DNA of 64,000 nt from contig JAPJBO010000937.1 of assembly GCA_030068145.1 (NCBI GenBank), forward strand, positions 1 through 64,000, read 5' to 3'. Positions 52,745 to 63,960 of this stretch are shown piece after piece (position 1 is the stretch's first letter; every line of letters begins with the position of its first letter). The notes under the pieces were generated by a model, which saw only the letters and a list, made by a program, of their open reading frames with translations, ran no database searches and was not told the origin of the DNA. Position numbers and translations under genes: made by a program. The stretch comes from Diplonema papillatum. Lineage: Eukaryota > Euglenozoa > Diplonemea > Diplonemida > Diplonemidae.

Positions 52745-53050
52745 ATAGCTTGAAAAATTTTCCGCGCCTGCGGCGCTGGTATTTCTGGCTGTTTCATGAC
52801 GTGTTGCCAAGAAAGCGAAGACCGCGGCTGTCCGCCGAGATTACGCCCTCAGGTGACACCACTTTATCTTTAGCCATACTTCAACGTTCTTGAATGATCC
52901 CAGCACACTGCTACAGTACCCCAACACTTGCCTTCTTCGCATGGCTCTTTTGCTTCCCGAAGGACAGTCTCTGTGGTGGACAGTAGTGACAACCACAAAA
53001 GAGGTACACCCTGTCGGGTACATAAACGTGCAGTTGTGCCGCAACTGGGA
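52745..53050 (+). repeat. Second deletion derivative of the 61-64 kb hAT
   Basis: GCGAAGACCGCGGCTGTCCG (transposase start), then CTACAGTACCCCAACACTTG (transposase end, cf. 63628), then CTCTGTGGTGGACAGTAGTG. Shares TTTCCGCGCCTGCGGCGCTG with 48727. Confidence 0.55.
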
Positions 53051-53160
53051 TTTTTAGTAACTCCGAGCAATTTATGGACAGGAGTTTTTATATATAAGGC
53101 TCTGTCCGAGCAGGGATTTATACGCCGGTCTAGATGGGCGGGTCACCCGTCCATCCTCAA

Positions 53161-53290
53161 AAAAAAAAAAAAAAAAAAAAAAAAAACCCCACGGGCTGGC
53201 GGGTGTGGGTAGGCTACCACAGCAGTCATAGGGGGTCATGGGGGGGCCCATAGGGGGTCCATAGGGGGGTCATAGGGGGGGGGGGTCATG
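53161..53290. repeat. A26 tract and GGGTCATAGG repeat
   Basis: A-tract at 53160-53186, then GGGGGTCAT and GGGGTCCAT units to 53290. Confidence 0.7.
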
Positions 53291-53519
53291 GAGGCGAGCA
53301 AGCGGCCCAACCCGGCGAGACACAGCCGAACTTCCAACCGCAGTGGTGGATTCTATCACGCCCAACTCAGGATGGGGCCGGGACAATGCCGGGGAAAAGG
53401 AAGGACATGCTAGGGCAACATACGTTGTTCAGCTCCTGGCAGAGACAGTGCACGGCAACCCAGCCAGCCTCACGAAGCGAAACCCCACCCCCTGGAACAT
53501 CTGGCTCGGAATCTATACA

Positions 53520-53632
53520 CGGTGCGCAGTGATGCACGGTGATGCACAGTGATCCACGCTAGTGCGGTGTGCACAGTGACACGATAGCGCATGGTGGTGC
53601 ATAGTGATCCACAGTGGAGGACAGTGGTGGCA
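53520..53632. repeat. GTGCACAGTGAT repeat
   Basis: 11-12 bp units: GATGCACGGTGATGCACAGT, GATCCACGCTAGTGCGGTGT and so on. Confidence 0.7.
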
Positions 53633-54365
53633 CTAATTTTCGGGCCCTCAACGACTTTGCAGGGCTGGCTGGGGTGGCTGGACAGGCTGGACCACCACTG
53701 GGGGGGGGGGGTCTGGGGGGTCGACAAACACGTGCACCCCGGTGCAAAAGACGGGTACCCGTCCATCTACATGGACTATTGCTCTAGGCCGAAATCCCCT
53801 TATAAATCCCTGTGTCCGAGCACCAAAAAAAAATAATACTCTCCTCCTCGCCCGTCTCGCTGCTCCGTACTCGCTGCTCTCGTCCTTGCTGCTGCGTGAT
53901 GTCAGATTGATGGTGCGTAACAAACGTAGAAAGGTCATGCAGAGATTCTCGTGTGTATGCCACGAACTACTTCGTGACGCCTCAGGACACTGGACTAGAA
54001 GATAAAAATGGGCAAGGGTGGGTGGGCAAGCGAGGGGTAAAATTACGGTGTTCTTCTCGAGAGCGACGGGGTAATAACCTTTGTACAAGTGTTAGTTCTC
54101 GTCGGAATAGTATTAATCTTCTAAGATCTTCGATCTTATACGACTAATACTCTCCTCCTCGCCCGTCTCGCTGCTCCGTACTCGCTGCTCTCGTCCTTGC
54201 TGCTGCGTGATGTCAGATTGATGGTGCGTAACAAACGTAGAAAGGTCATGCAGAGATTCTCGTGTGTATGCCACGAACTTCTTCACGTGCGCGGAGTCGC
54301 TGCGTTGACATAACAATGATCAAGATGTAAACTTTCAGAGAAGTGTCCTGGGCTAAAAATCCATT

Positions 54366-55980
54366 TCAAAACCATGATTGCGGCGTTGGTAGACCGCGCG
54401 ATAGCGGGTCGGCGAGCTGCTCCTTCGTGGAAACATACGCCAATTCCAGCCGCTGTTCTCTGAGAGCGGCAGTCCTCTTCGCCGACCTGAGCACCTCAGC
54501 CGTGAGGAAATCGCGGCATCGCCCGCGCGCCGCGGAATGAACGCATACGGTGTTGTCCACCATCGCCCTTATAGTCGCCCTTCGTGGAAGGAGGGGTGAG
54601 ATCCGCACTACGCCTTTCAACAAAGCGCGGGCCTCCAGCCTGTGTATTGGCTCGCCCGACTCACAAGCATCCCATGTGCCCCCTTCAGCGAAGAAACCAG
54701 AAGCTAGAATGCCCCAACCGGAGAGGGAGGCATCCGTGTAAAGGAGGAAGACGCGCCCCCGGGTCTTCTCTGGCACGCTGTGCCACTGGCCAATTTCCCG
54801 TGTGACCGCCCGGAGCGCCGAAGCAAAGGAAGGCCATATCGGACAAGCCGTGTCCCAGAGCCGCGGTTGGTCAGCTAGGAGCCTGCCGAAGCGCGACTGG
54901 AAACGAGACAGTGTCGGGTAGTCCCACGCATCAATGCCTAAGAAATACATGTGGAAATTTACCGTGCCCAACACCCGGTAGGCCTCTCTGAACGTGCAAG
55001 CGCGCTCCGCCGCGGCGACGGCGTCCGTGAGGGCGTTTACTACCTTCGAAGGGGCTCGAAGAAGGTTCTTGGCGAGATCGACGTCGAGTCCCAGCCACGT
55101 CACACGCGAACGCGGAGCATACTCCTCGTCTTTCGTCTTCAGGCCAACAAAACTGGACACCGCTTTCCAAGTTTTCCACACACTCAGCATCGTGCGTGAA
55201 TCGGGGGCTGAAAGGAAGAAATTGTCCACCCAGGGAGTGACGCGTCCGGCGGGGCATTTCTGCCTAACCACTCGCGCTAACAAATCGGCCAGGTTTGTCG
55301 CGACACCCATCGACTTGTCCCAACCCATGGGCATCACTTTGAGGACCCTCTTCCCATGTATCGGAAGTCGCATCCCAAAAGCTAGAGAAATGGACGGGTG
55401 CAAAGGAAAAGCGTGGAAGTAGCTCACGGCGTCCACCTCGAGGCCCATCACCGATGCACGTATTGTGTCCCACACCTCTTCCCTTGAGGGTAGGACCGTG
55501 GGGGGTCCGGGGTCCGGTGTGGCGTGCTCGTTGAGCGCCTTCGGCCAACATATGAGGCGCCCCTCGTCCGGTGTTTTCTTCGCGACGGTGAACAGCCTCA
55601 TCTCGGTGATGGGGGTGGCCTTCGGCACTCGTCCGGTGATCGACGACATTGCCACGTCGGCAGCGTGGTTTGGGTGGAGCCTTGAGAGCGGCTCGAGCAG
55701 CCGTCGCCCCCAGAAACGCTGATAGTTAGCATAAAAGAAGTCCGGGTCGCGGATCCACCTCGACGCCTCGATCCATGCGTGGCCGCCGACGCTGTGCGCT
55801 AGAACATCTGCCCGAACAAAATTTAGCAGAGGTGGTGATGACTGAGCGATTCTAGCAGTCGGAAGTGCGGGAGGGTGAGTCTTACACGCCTTGCTCGCGT
55901 TTGAGTCCCATAGCAGGACCGCGTTGCTCACCGATGGCTTCACGGCAGCATCATCGTGAAGAAAGGAGGCAAGTTCATCT
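54366..55980 (-). CDS. Reverse transcriptase-RNase H of the YR retrotransposon
   Basis: RT palm-type segments (VDAVSYFHAFPLH; LKVMPMGWDKSMGVATNLAD) are followed by a thumb/connection region and an RNase H domain (VFLLYTDASLSGWGILASGF, then RLEARALLKG). The open frame continues upstream over the recombinase gene in another frame; that part is taken as overlap without meaning. Confidence 0.75.
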
Positions 55981-55984
55981 CCTT

Positions 55985-56893
55985 TTAATTTTCCGTCAGG
56001 GCTCGGGAGGCGCCGAGCTGTGTCCGCACGTGACACCTGGGGGCGTAGCGGATGAGTCCGTTGAGGGTGGCGTGGAGGGTCAGGGTCCTGACAGCCTCGG
56101 GATCGGCAGCTGTGAGGGCGTGTTGTGCGGCTCCTCTCCGGATGGAGTGAGCCGTGAGTCCCTTCGGCAGAAGTGCTGCGTACTGCGCTGTCGTCCTGTC
56201 GCCCCCGAGTGTTTCGTCCGGCAGCTTCCGGGACAGGTACGTCGTGATCATGTGCCGCAGCTTTCCGGACCAGACTTGCGTCACGATCCCGACGTTCCGC
56301 CAGTCCTTCCTCTCCGTCCACTCTATCTCGAGCACGCCGTCTGAAGAGCACTTCACCGCTCCCACGCGCTGTCTCCTCACGTCTCCGACTCTCGACGCTG
56401 TCAACCATGCGACCGCGAAGATCACCGCCGCCTGAGGATCGCTCTTGACCAGCCGGTCCACCGTCCGATACAACACGTCTTTCGATATCGGCGCCGCCTG
56501 TCGGGGCACGCCAGCTTTCAGCTTCGCGAGGCCTCTCTGAGCCATCGTGATCCGATAGTCGTTGAGGACAACGCCTTCCATGCGCAGTGTCGCGCGGATG
56601 TTGGCGACCTCGGTGAGTATCGAAGTGGGCTTTAGCCCCTCGGCGTGGCACCACCCGATGAACGCCAGCAACTGGTCTGCCGGCGGGTGGCTCTGGAGTC
56701 GGGCTTGGACCACAAACCTCGTCCACTTCGCGGCGGAGTACCCCATGTTTCGCCACGTAGCCTCGGCGTAGGAGGCGCTGTACACGCGGTGGAGGGCGTG
56801 TGTGATCCGCTCTTGCGTCGCGTTTCGAAACGTCTTTAGCGGTCGTCCCGGACGCGTGCTGCGGCTTCTTGGCCCCAGTGGAACGACGCTCAT
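55985..56893 (-). CDS. Tyrosine recombinase of the YR retrotransposon
   Basis: 302 codons. The C-terminal half has the recombinase pattern: Arg in AWLTASRVGDV, then HSIRRGAAQHAL and a later His and Tyr (LIRYAPRCH). The N-terminal half is the helical core-binding type. It would integrate the circular cDNA. It lies between gag and RT. Confidence 0.75.
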   Translation of the reverse strand: MSVVPLGPRSRSTRPGRPLKTFRNATQERITHALHRVYSASYAEATWRNMGYSAAKWTRFVVQARLQSHPPADQLLAFIGWCHAEGLKPTSILTEVANIRATLRMEGVVLNDYRITMAQRGLAKLKAGVPRQAAPISKDVLYRTVDRLVKSDPQAAVIFAVAWLTASRVGDVRRQRVGAVKCSSDGVLEIEWTERKDWRNVGIVTQVWSGKLRHMITTYLSRKLPDETLGGDRTTAQYAALLPKGLTAHSIRRGAAQHALTAADPEAVRTLTLHATLNGLIRYAPRCHVRTQLGASRALTEN

Positions 56894-56906
56894 GAAGGGG
56901 TAGCCT

Positions 56907-57737
56907 TCACCAACGATTACCCCTCCCCGAGTTCCATCCGCCTTTTCCGCCCTTTCCGTTTTTTCGTCCGTCGCCCTTAAACGACGACTCGCGGGGCGCG
57001 CTGTGCCCCCTGTACCCCTTTCCGCCGTGCCGTAGACGGTGTTCTGCGCCCCTGGACCGGAAGCGGGACGGCATCTTCTTCATCTCCTTGTCGTAGGCGT
57101 CCTTGAGCTCCGAAATCTCGGACGGGAACTCCGCCCACTTCGCCCGCTGTTCTGCCGCCGCCAACGCCCTTGGGTTCCATCTCCTTGTGATGGCATCGCG
57201 TATCAGGCCGCCTATGACGTCCTGAATGGCGGGGTCGCGCATACCGGGGACGAGCTGACGAATGACTTCAAACGCACGCGCCACCTCGCGTTTGGCGCTC
57301 GCCGCTCTCAGCGTGGACGGACCCCAGGTCCGCTTCGCCTCTTCGAACGCGCGCCAGGGATCACGGAGCCACTCAGCGGGGTCGGCCAGTTCCCCTTCCG
57401 AGAACGGGGGTCTCGTATGCCACTGCGGCTCAGGGTGAAAGGGTAGGGGGGCCTGCGCCTGGCTCGCTTCTGCGTGCGCAACGCGCGCCCTTGCCTCTGC
57501 CTGATCGTCGGCTTGCCCGGCTGCGTCGTCCGAATCTTCGTCTCCGTCTGTCTCGTCGTCACTCTCCTCTAGCGGGGCGCCGTCTTTCTTCTCGACGATG
57601 CGAGCGGCGACGTCGGCCTTCGAACGCAGGCCCTTAACGTCGACCCCGAGTTCGGCCGCGATAGCGCGCAACTCGACGAGCTTGAGGGTTGCCAGATATT
57701 CCGCTGTGACCTTTTTCGGCATCTTTACTTGAGGCAA
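56907..57737 (-). CDS. gag-like ORF of the YR retrotransposon
   Basis: 276 codons at the 5' end of the element. The N-terminal part (TLKLVELRAIAAELGVDVKG) resembles a SAP-type DNA-binding helix pair; an acidic stretch follows, and the C-terminus is Gly/Lys-rich as in nucleic-acid-binding gag tails. Assigned by position and composition. Confidence 0.6.
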   Translation of the reverse strand: MPQVKMPKKVTAEYLATLKLVELRAIAAELGVDVKGLRSKADVAARIVEKKDGAPLEESDDETDGDEDSDDAAGQADDQAEARARVAHAEASQAQAPLPFHPEPQWHTRPPFSEGELADPAEWLRDPWRAFEEAKRTWGPSTLRAASAKREVARAFEVIRQLVPGMRDPAIQDVIGGLIRDAITRRWNPRALAAAEQRAKWAEFPSEISELKDAYDKEMKKMPSRFRSRGAEHRLRHGGKGYRGHSAPRESSFKGDGRKNGKGGKGGWNSGRGNRW

Positions 57738-58004
57738 GCGAGGGGTAAAATTACGGTGTTCTTCTCGAGAGCGACGGGGTAATAACCAATAAAGTACAGA
57801 AACTGTAGCTTTTAAATCGTTGGTGGTGGCGTGACGCCTCAGGACACTGGACTAGAAGATAAAAATGGGCAAGGGTGGGTGGGCAAGCGAGGGGTAAAAT
57901 TACGGTGTTCTTCTCGAGAGCGACGGGGTAATAACCTTTGTACAAGTGTTAGTTCTCGTCGGAATAGTATTAATCTTCTAAGATCTTCGATCTTATACGA
58001 CAAA

Positions 58005-58190
58005 AAAAAAAAAACCATTCCGCAGGTGTGGCCCTAAAGCGTGAATGTAAATAGAGATTTTGCCCAAACACATTTTTTTGCACTTTTTTTTTTGCACTTT
58101 TTTTGCACCAGGCTACAGCCAGGCCTTACGTTCAGCAGGCTAAACGTACTGATTTCAGCACGTTAATTCTTTTAGTTTCTCTTTGTACAC
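58005..58190. repeat. T-tracts and palindromic repeat
   Basis: TTTTTTTGCACTTTTT repeats, then the inverse of 30690-30796 (to about 58220). Confidence 0.6.
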
Positions 58191-58607
58191 ATGCTGAATC
58201 AGTACGTTATCAGCACATATCTTGTGTCCAAGATGCCAGGCGAAGGCCACCCAAGCAGGCCCATGCAGGTCTTTCGAAGAACTGGTGGAGGAGGGAGCAA
58301 GCTGGCTTGGATGTCTGCACATGACAGGCATACCCGTTTCTTCGGGCCTACGCGAGTGGGGGAATTGGGTGTATCATACCGTTTTTTCCGGCTCGCTACG
58401 CGAGCCGAAGAAGGGGATGATAAATACTCCATTACTTCGATGACCGCCAGGGCCGCATATGATATGATCATTCATCAGAGTGCAAGAGACAAGTTACCAC
58501 AGTCCGGAAAGCAAAACAGACATAGCATGCCGTGTGGCTCGGCTCGATTTCTTCGTTCGATGAAGAACTATTCAGAAATGTTTTGTGACCAAGCTAGGAG
58601 CCTCTGA
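58191..58607 (+). CDS. Hypothetical ORF
   Basis: 138 codons, first half rich in Gly/Arg; no domain. A second frame (58222-58443) also looks protein-like (REWGNWVYHTVFSGSLREP). Coding status unsettled. Confidence 0.2.
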   Translation: MLNQYVISTYLVSKMPGEGHPSRPMQVFRRTGGGGSKLAWMSAHDRHTRFFGPTRVGELGVSYRFFRLATRAEEGDDKYSITSMTARAAYDMIIHQSARDKLPQSGKQNRHSMPCGSARFLRSMKNYSEMFCDQARSL

Positions 58608-58624
58608 AGGTCTTAGCTTTTTAT

Positions 58625-58845
58625 TCTGCAAAATAAACGCCCTCGACCCAAAATGTGTTGGGATGCGGGGCGGTAAATCGGCGTTTATTGTCCCGCATGA
58701 TTACATCCAAAACGTGTGGGAGCGTGAAATAAACTGGGGTCTGCGGGGCAATAAATTCGTTTATTGCCCCGACGCGTTTTTACACCGAGATACTCTCAGA
58801 AAAGTGCGTGTAATAAATTCGTTTATTTTTTTACACGTGTTTTGG
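58625..58845. repeat. Cluster of TTTATT hairpins
   Basis: GGGGCAATAAATTCGTTTATTGCCCC-type stem (58746-58771), GTGTAATAAATTCGTTTATTTTTTTACAC (58807-58836) and ATAAACGCC/GGCGTTTAT at 58632/58680. Related to the large hairpin at 59627-59740. Confidence 0.65.
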
Positions 58846-59439
58846 TTTAGTCTAATTCCAAAAAAAATTCTCGGCAACCCAAAAAATATCAACAAAAAAA
58901 AAAACTCAAAAAAAATCGCGCGATTATCGCCGGAAACACAACATGATGATATCGATGACCCGCTCAACGTCTCGGAAGCGACCGCGTTGTAGCCCTGACA
59001 CTCAAGTTTACTTTCGGAAACTCCCAACACCAGTAAGGAAACCTACACTCTTTTTCGGGTCAAAAACCTGGCCAAAAATGCTGCCAAAAATGTCAGCCAA
59101 GCGTAAGAGACGAAGCGGCGGAGATATCCGCCAGTCAAAGGATGAAGAACACAACTGCAGCCTTCATCCACCAGCACCAAGCCACAACAGTGCCCGAACC
59201 AGCCCCGCCTGGCGCCGAACCTCCCGATGCCAGCAGCATCTATGGCCACCCAAAAATCTACGTAAACCGTGAACTACACCATCAATCTTTCCGCACTTCC
59301 GCAATGGACTGCCTGAGCACCGAGAGTTTTCATCATTTCCGTTACAAACCATTATTTTCCCACCTACTGCCGCGGTGAAAGAGAAAGCCAAAGCCAAAGA
59401 TGCTTGCCGGAATGGAGTGTAGCAGCGAGGTTAAGACGC

Positions 59440-59612
59440 AGGATGGATGATGGGGGTATTTTTGTGCGGTCGACAATTTCTTTTGAGTCTCGGGCGTTTA
59501 CTGGATGATGGGGGTGTTCTTTTGAGTCTCGGACGTTTATTGGAGGTGTTTCTTTTGAGTCTCGGGCGGTTGCCGGATGATGGGGGTGTTTCTTTTGAGT
59601 CTCGGGCGTTTA
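59440..59612. repeat. TTTTGAGTCTCGGGCGTTTA minisatellite
   Basis: TTCTTTTGAGTCTCGG(G/A)CG occurs four times (59470, 59517, 59549, 59590), with GATGATGGGGGTGTT between copies. Confidence 0.8.
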
Positions 59613-59626
59613 TTCTGCAGAATAAA

Positions 59627-59740
59627 ATCATTTATTCGGCCATAAATACCGTTTATTTCACCTCGGGGTCGTTTTTAGTCCCTCGGGACTAAAAACGACC
59701 CCTCGGTGAAATAAACGATATTTATTCGGCCGAATAAATG
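59627..59740. repeat. Large near-perfect palindrome (~55 bp arms)
   Basis: Centre AGTCCC-TC-GGGACT at 59677-59690. The arms run outward through AAAAACGACCCC, GGTGAAATAAACG and TTATTCGGCCGAATAAAT with about four mismatches. The likely form is the fused ends of a MITE or a fold-back element. Confidence 0.8.
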
Positions 59741-60117
59741 CTTAATATTGGCAAGCGTTGACACAAAGCCATTCGAGTTCCTGTTGGAACTTGCGCCTGA
59801 CAAACTTCCGATTGTGATGATGGTGATGATCTTAGCGGCAGTGCTGGTACAACCTCCTTAGCACAGACGACAGAAAGAAAGCGAAAGCGCGAAGAGTCCG
59901 ACATTCCTCCGTCCGAAATCTTTCACCCTCTCAGTGTAGCTACGATCCAAAACGGGTGCAAAAACAGGCGGAAAAAGTGCAAAAAACCTTAATAGGATCT
60001 TTGATTTTGCCCAAAAAGAGCGTAAATAGGGCCACACGTGTCCGCCGGTAGAGAAACCTTGCCTAAAGAAATCAACTGCCTTCGGGTAGGCTAGTCTGAC
60101 ACTAGTTGTCGTCGGGA

Positions 60118-60724
60118 AAAAGTAGTAGTAGTAGTAGTATGTGTCATCCTAATCCGGGAACAAGTCAGGGAGAAGAACGGAGCAAGCTAACGAGTGACAT
60201 AAGGTGGCCGCTTGAGCGGCGCCAATCCGAGCGCACACAGCAGCAGTGACGCGTCGGCAGTATTTGCACTTCAGGATGGGGCTGCCGTCATGAGCGTCGA
60301 CGGCTAGCGAGTGTCGGCAGAGGGTGCAGTGGTCGGAGCAAGCTTGAACGTGGCAGGTCGGTGCCGCACAAATGAGTTGGTCGATGTACTTCAGCGCATT
60401 AATCTTGCGCATGCGCCGCGCAGCCTGCGAGATCACGCGCTTCCGGGGTCGTCCGGATCCGGTCCCACGTGCCTTCATGCCTTTCCGCGTCTTCCGCGGC
60501 GGCCGCACGGTTCTCTGCCTGGTGGCCTCCACCACCCGCTGGACCTTCGCGTCCCATGCTACCCTGTCTGCCGTCGGGAAAAAAAAAAGAAAAAAAAAGT
60601 ACCAAAGCGGCGCGGCGGCTGAGGGGTCAGTACTGCAGGATGCGTTGGTGTCATCCTTGGCCAGGGAACTCAAACTGCAAACGGTGGACCGGGGTCGCAT
60701 TTTTGCGCAGTCAGGCAAAGGCAT
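60118..60724 (-). pseudogene. LINE-like 3' fragment with zinc-binding C-terminus
   Basis: Minus-strand ORF of 191 codons ending just inside a (GTA)n tract at 60125-60142. It has a cysteine cluster (CHVQACSDHCTLCRHS, then LKCKYCRRVTAAVC) and basic segments (PRKRVISQAARRMRKINALK). The (GTA)n-TGTGTC junction matches that at 18990 and 19218, which suggests the end of a LINE. A small host zinc protein is an alternative. An A-rich tract interrupts the frame near 60580. Confidence 0.4.
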
Positions 60725-60941
60725 GTTGGGTTGCGGGTTCTCGGGAATCGAGCTATCCTACAGGGGAGGGGTGGGCGGGATTCAAGGCTTTGAGGCCAGT
60801 ACTATTTGTTGTGTAAATCCTAGGGGGATTCTCTGGACTGATTCCCCAAATGAATCTGCATAATGCTCTCACGTCCAGGAACCTCAATTCATCTAAAAGC
60901 ATGTCTCAAAGAAGAGACAACCAGCACAACCAACACTCGCC

Positions 60942-63900
60942 ATGTTCGGGATGCGGATTGCCAAGAAGGCGAAGACCACAGCAGTCCGCCCTGCAGAGTT
61001 TGACCCGCCCTACCACTCTGAAAAAGACAAATGGAAAGATGCCGAGCTTGCCAGCATCCCCGAGGAGTTCAGGACAACAGCGAAGGGAAAGACGATGAAA
61101 GACTTCTTGTCACTTCAATGTACTGCAAGCGAGGGTTCACGAGCCCCCAGAATTGGAAGCTGCAGCAGAAACTGTGGTTCACCACTGAAATGGACAGACT
61201 TCTGGAGGAAGACACAGGGCGCCTGAAAACCTTGGCGGAGATCAGGCGGGCAGTCGAAAATAACTGGGCGCTGAAGGTAGCAGCTGATGCTGCGAATGCG
61301 GCAGCAGAGGTGGAAGCCAAGAAGCAGGAAGCAGAGGCATTGCTGGAGCAAGGACGGGTGGCGGCGTTGGAAGCTTCGCGCGTTGTACCTTCTGTTCAAG
61401 AACCGATGTCAGCAGCCGAACAGCCACCGGAAGAGCAGGGGGGGCTTTTCGCTGCTGTTCCTGATCAGGTTGCCATCAACTTGCCCGTTGCAGCAGCCGA
61501 TGCATTTCTCGAAGAAATGACAAAGCTTGCTCTCGCTGCATGGAAGGAAAGCGAGGAGGAGGAGGCCAAAGCGCTGAAGGCAATCCTAGCAGAAAAGCGG
61601 GTGAAGAGCAAGAACATTAACCCACGGGACTTCTCCCGCAACACCGTGGGGGGATCACCCCCATTTCCACAGCTCCTGCGGAGTGAAGTGCTATCGTACA
61701 CCATCGGAAAGTACGGACCCGACGCGCCCATTGCACCAGACCCGACTGAGTCATGGTTCCCGACGTCGTCCCTCGTTCCTGATGAACACAGTTCATCGGT
61801 AACATTCAAGCAGAAACTCAACGATACTCCATGGCTCAAGGTTGTTCTGGACGGTCTTGTATGTCGTTCTTGCTATGGTGTTGCGTGGAAGGGAAAGAAA
61901 AGCGCTCTCGTGCACGAGCCACTGTCATGGGTGGAGAGGATTGTTCGACTTGGTCAGGTTTCGAAGGCACACAGCAGCACTCCAGAACACAACGAGCGGT
62001 GGCGGGAACTCATGGAGAAGATGAGGACGGAAATTGGAGCGAGGCGGGAGCAGGGCACAATGGAGATTGATGTATCTACAGAAGACATCACCAACCGGAT
62101 CATGAACACGCAGTACTTCAGTCGTGTGAATGATTTGCTCTACATCATCAGCAACTACCCCGCTTGAAGACTTCAGCAGTCTCGCCCACCACCAAGCTCA
62201 AGGATCGGAACCGATTCGGGAATCCATCCAGAAGCGCGACAACTTGACGTCGGCCACCACCTGCAACCACCTGCTGCGTTGTCTCTACGGTCTCTGCAAG
62301 GAGCGGTTCTTGCGCACCGTTAAAGACAGCAGCTTTGTTTCGATCCTGACAGACGAGTCCGAGGACCGAGCTAAAAACTCAAATTTCGGGTTCTTTTTGA
62401 AAGTGCTCACAGAAGATCACACACCAACAGAACTCTTCTGGGATATCCTCCCATTGAGGGAGCGAGCGCCAGGCCGAAACATTGCACTCCATGTGCAAAA
62501 GGCCTACGGGGTTTTGAACTTGTTTCCTTCGTGTGTGGGGTTTGCAACGGATGGCTGTTCTGCAATGAGCGGCGTTTATTCTGGGGCTTCCACGTTCGTG
62601 CGCAACTTCTTGTGCCCATTCGCGACCTGGGTGTGGTGCTTAGCACACCTTTTCAATTTGGCTTGTGTGGACTCGGGGGCCAGCATCCCCGTGATCAAAG
62701 GCGCCTTCGACTTGGTCAAGGACGTTTTCCTCTATTTCAGGCGAGGCAGAGGTGACACTCAGCCCAAGGTACGAGTGTTCAAACAAGCCCAGGAGGATGT
62801 CCGACGCATGCACGAAGCGGTTGACACCTTCTTCATCTTCCGTTCGCTACAACTCGTAGAGGTAGCCGACACGAGGTGGGTCTCACATTTTCGCGCTGCT
62901 TCCACGTTCGTGGCTGTGCTCAAGACCTGCATGCATGCCCTGGTCGCCATGTCGGAGAGTAAGGACGAGGGCACTGCGAAACAGCAGGCCGCATCACTTC
63001 GTGCTGCCATGACCAGTGCTGTGCTGGTGGCGGTGTACCTTCTTGCTGCGGTAAGTCCGATCTTGTCACGATTCAGCACGCACCTACAGCGCGCAGACTT
63101 GTGCTGGTCTGAAATCGGGTATCTGAAGGGGTACTACATGAATCAGATAGAGTCTCTTTCGAAAGACCCGACCAGGGTGGCTCCGGATTACGGTTCCTGC
63201 CACCTGCTAATCAATGTGTGTGTGTGCCGGTGAACTGGAATGTACCAGCAGTGTCCAAAGCATTTGTGGAGCAGTTCCACGAACAGTTCGGCAAACCGTA
63301 CTTGGCCTGCCTGATCAAAGAAGTGGATAAAAGGTTGGACACCCTTCCTGTTTTGCAGGGATTCGGCGTGTACGATCCCCGCGGTCGCCACTTCAAGGAA
63401 GCGTTTAAGGACGTTTGTCTGTCAGGGACTGCCGAAGAAGTAGCTTCTCGAATCAATCCAGAGAAGCTGGCAGTGCTGAGCAAAATGCTATCCTCATCAG
63501 TTACAGCACAAACAGCAAAGGAGCTTCCGGGCGCTCTTGTTGAATTCGCTCGTATTGACGCAGCCAAAACCATGTGCTCGTTCACAGACTACTGCCGAGC
63601 GTTCTTGAATGACACCGGCACGCTGCTACAGTACCCCAACACTGCTCGCCTTCTCTCTCTCCGCATGGCTCAGCCTCGGTGGAGCGCTTGTTTTCTGTGG
63701 TGAAGCTATTCTGAACGTACCTGCGGAATAATCTTTCCAACAAAACGGTGCGCATGTGCCTCTTTGTGGCATACAACTATCCTCCAGCAACACAGGAGTT
63801 CTTTGACAAAATGCTGCGAGAGTACCTTCTCGCCCCGGAAGGCCCCGCAGGGGAGAACAGCGACAGCGATGACAACCAAGACGTACGAAAGGCGAACTTG

Positions 63901-63960
63901 AATAAAAGACACTGTCGCGGGCATCCCTTCAACAAAAACGTTGGGATCTGGAAAATCCCA
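60942..63960 (+). pseudogene. hAT transposase, frameshifted (KIAA1586/ZBED-like core)
   Basis: Plus-strand remains in order: start MFGMRIAKKAKTTAVRPAEF; switch of frame near 61115; a long helical N-terminal part with a C-x2-C (VCRSCYGVAWKGKKSALVHE, CVC in a DUF-type finger) to 62167; switch near 62165; then the catalytic core with SILTDESEDRAKNSNFG (first Asp), FATDGCSAMSGVYSG (second Asp), WCLAHLFNLAC (CxxH block) and DTRWVSHF (RW); switch near 63215; then the C-terminal part ending VERLFSVVKLF, with a stop codon in the dimerisation block and continuation to about 63960. At least four disruptions, so inactive. The element may extend beyond the window. Confidence 0.75.

Larger units (their letters stand above)
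53833..58001 (-). mobile_element. Tyrosine-recombinase (DIRS-order) retrotransposon with split direct repeats
   Basis: Minus-strand element of 4.17 kb in the arrangement A1 - coding - B1 - A2 - B2 that marks PAT/Ngaro/Kangaroo-type YR retrotransposons. A1 is 57832-58001 and A2 is 53975-54144, with no difference seen; B1 is about 54146-54290 and B2 about 53833-53974, also near identical. It lies in an A-tract and has no evident target duplication, as expected for recombinase integration. Parts: gag-like ORF, recombinase, RT-RNase H. It looks structurally whole, and the matching repeats point to a young insertion. Confidence 0.8.

Noticed and set aside
54366-56756. A single 796-codon ORF
   Set aside because: Only its downstream part is RT-RNase H; the first ~260 codons are an out-of-frame reading of the recombinase gene.
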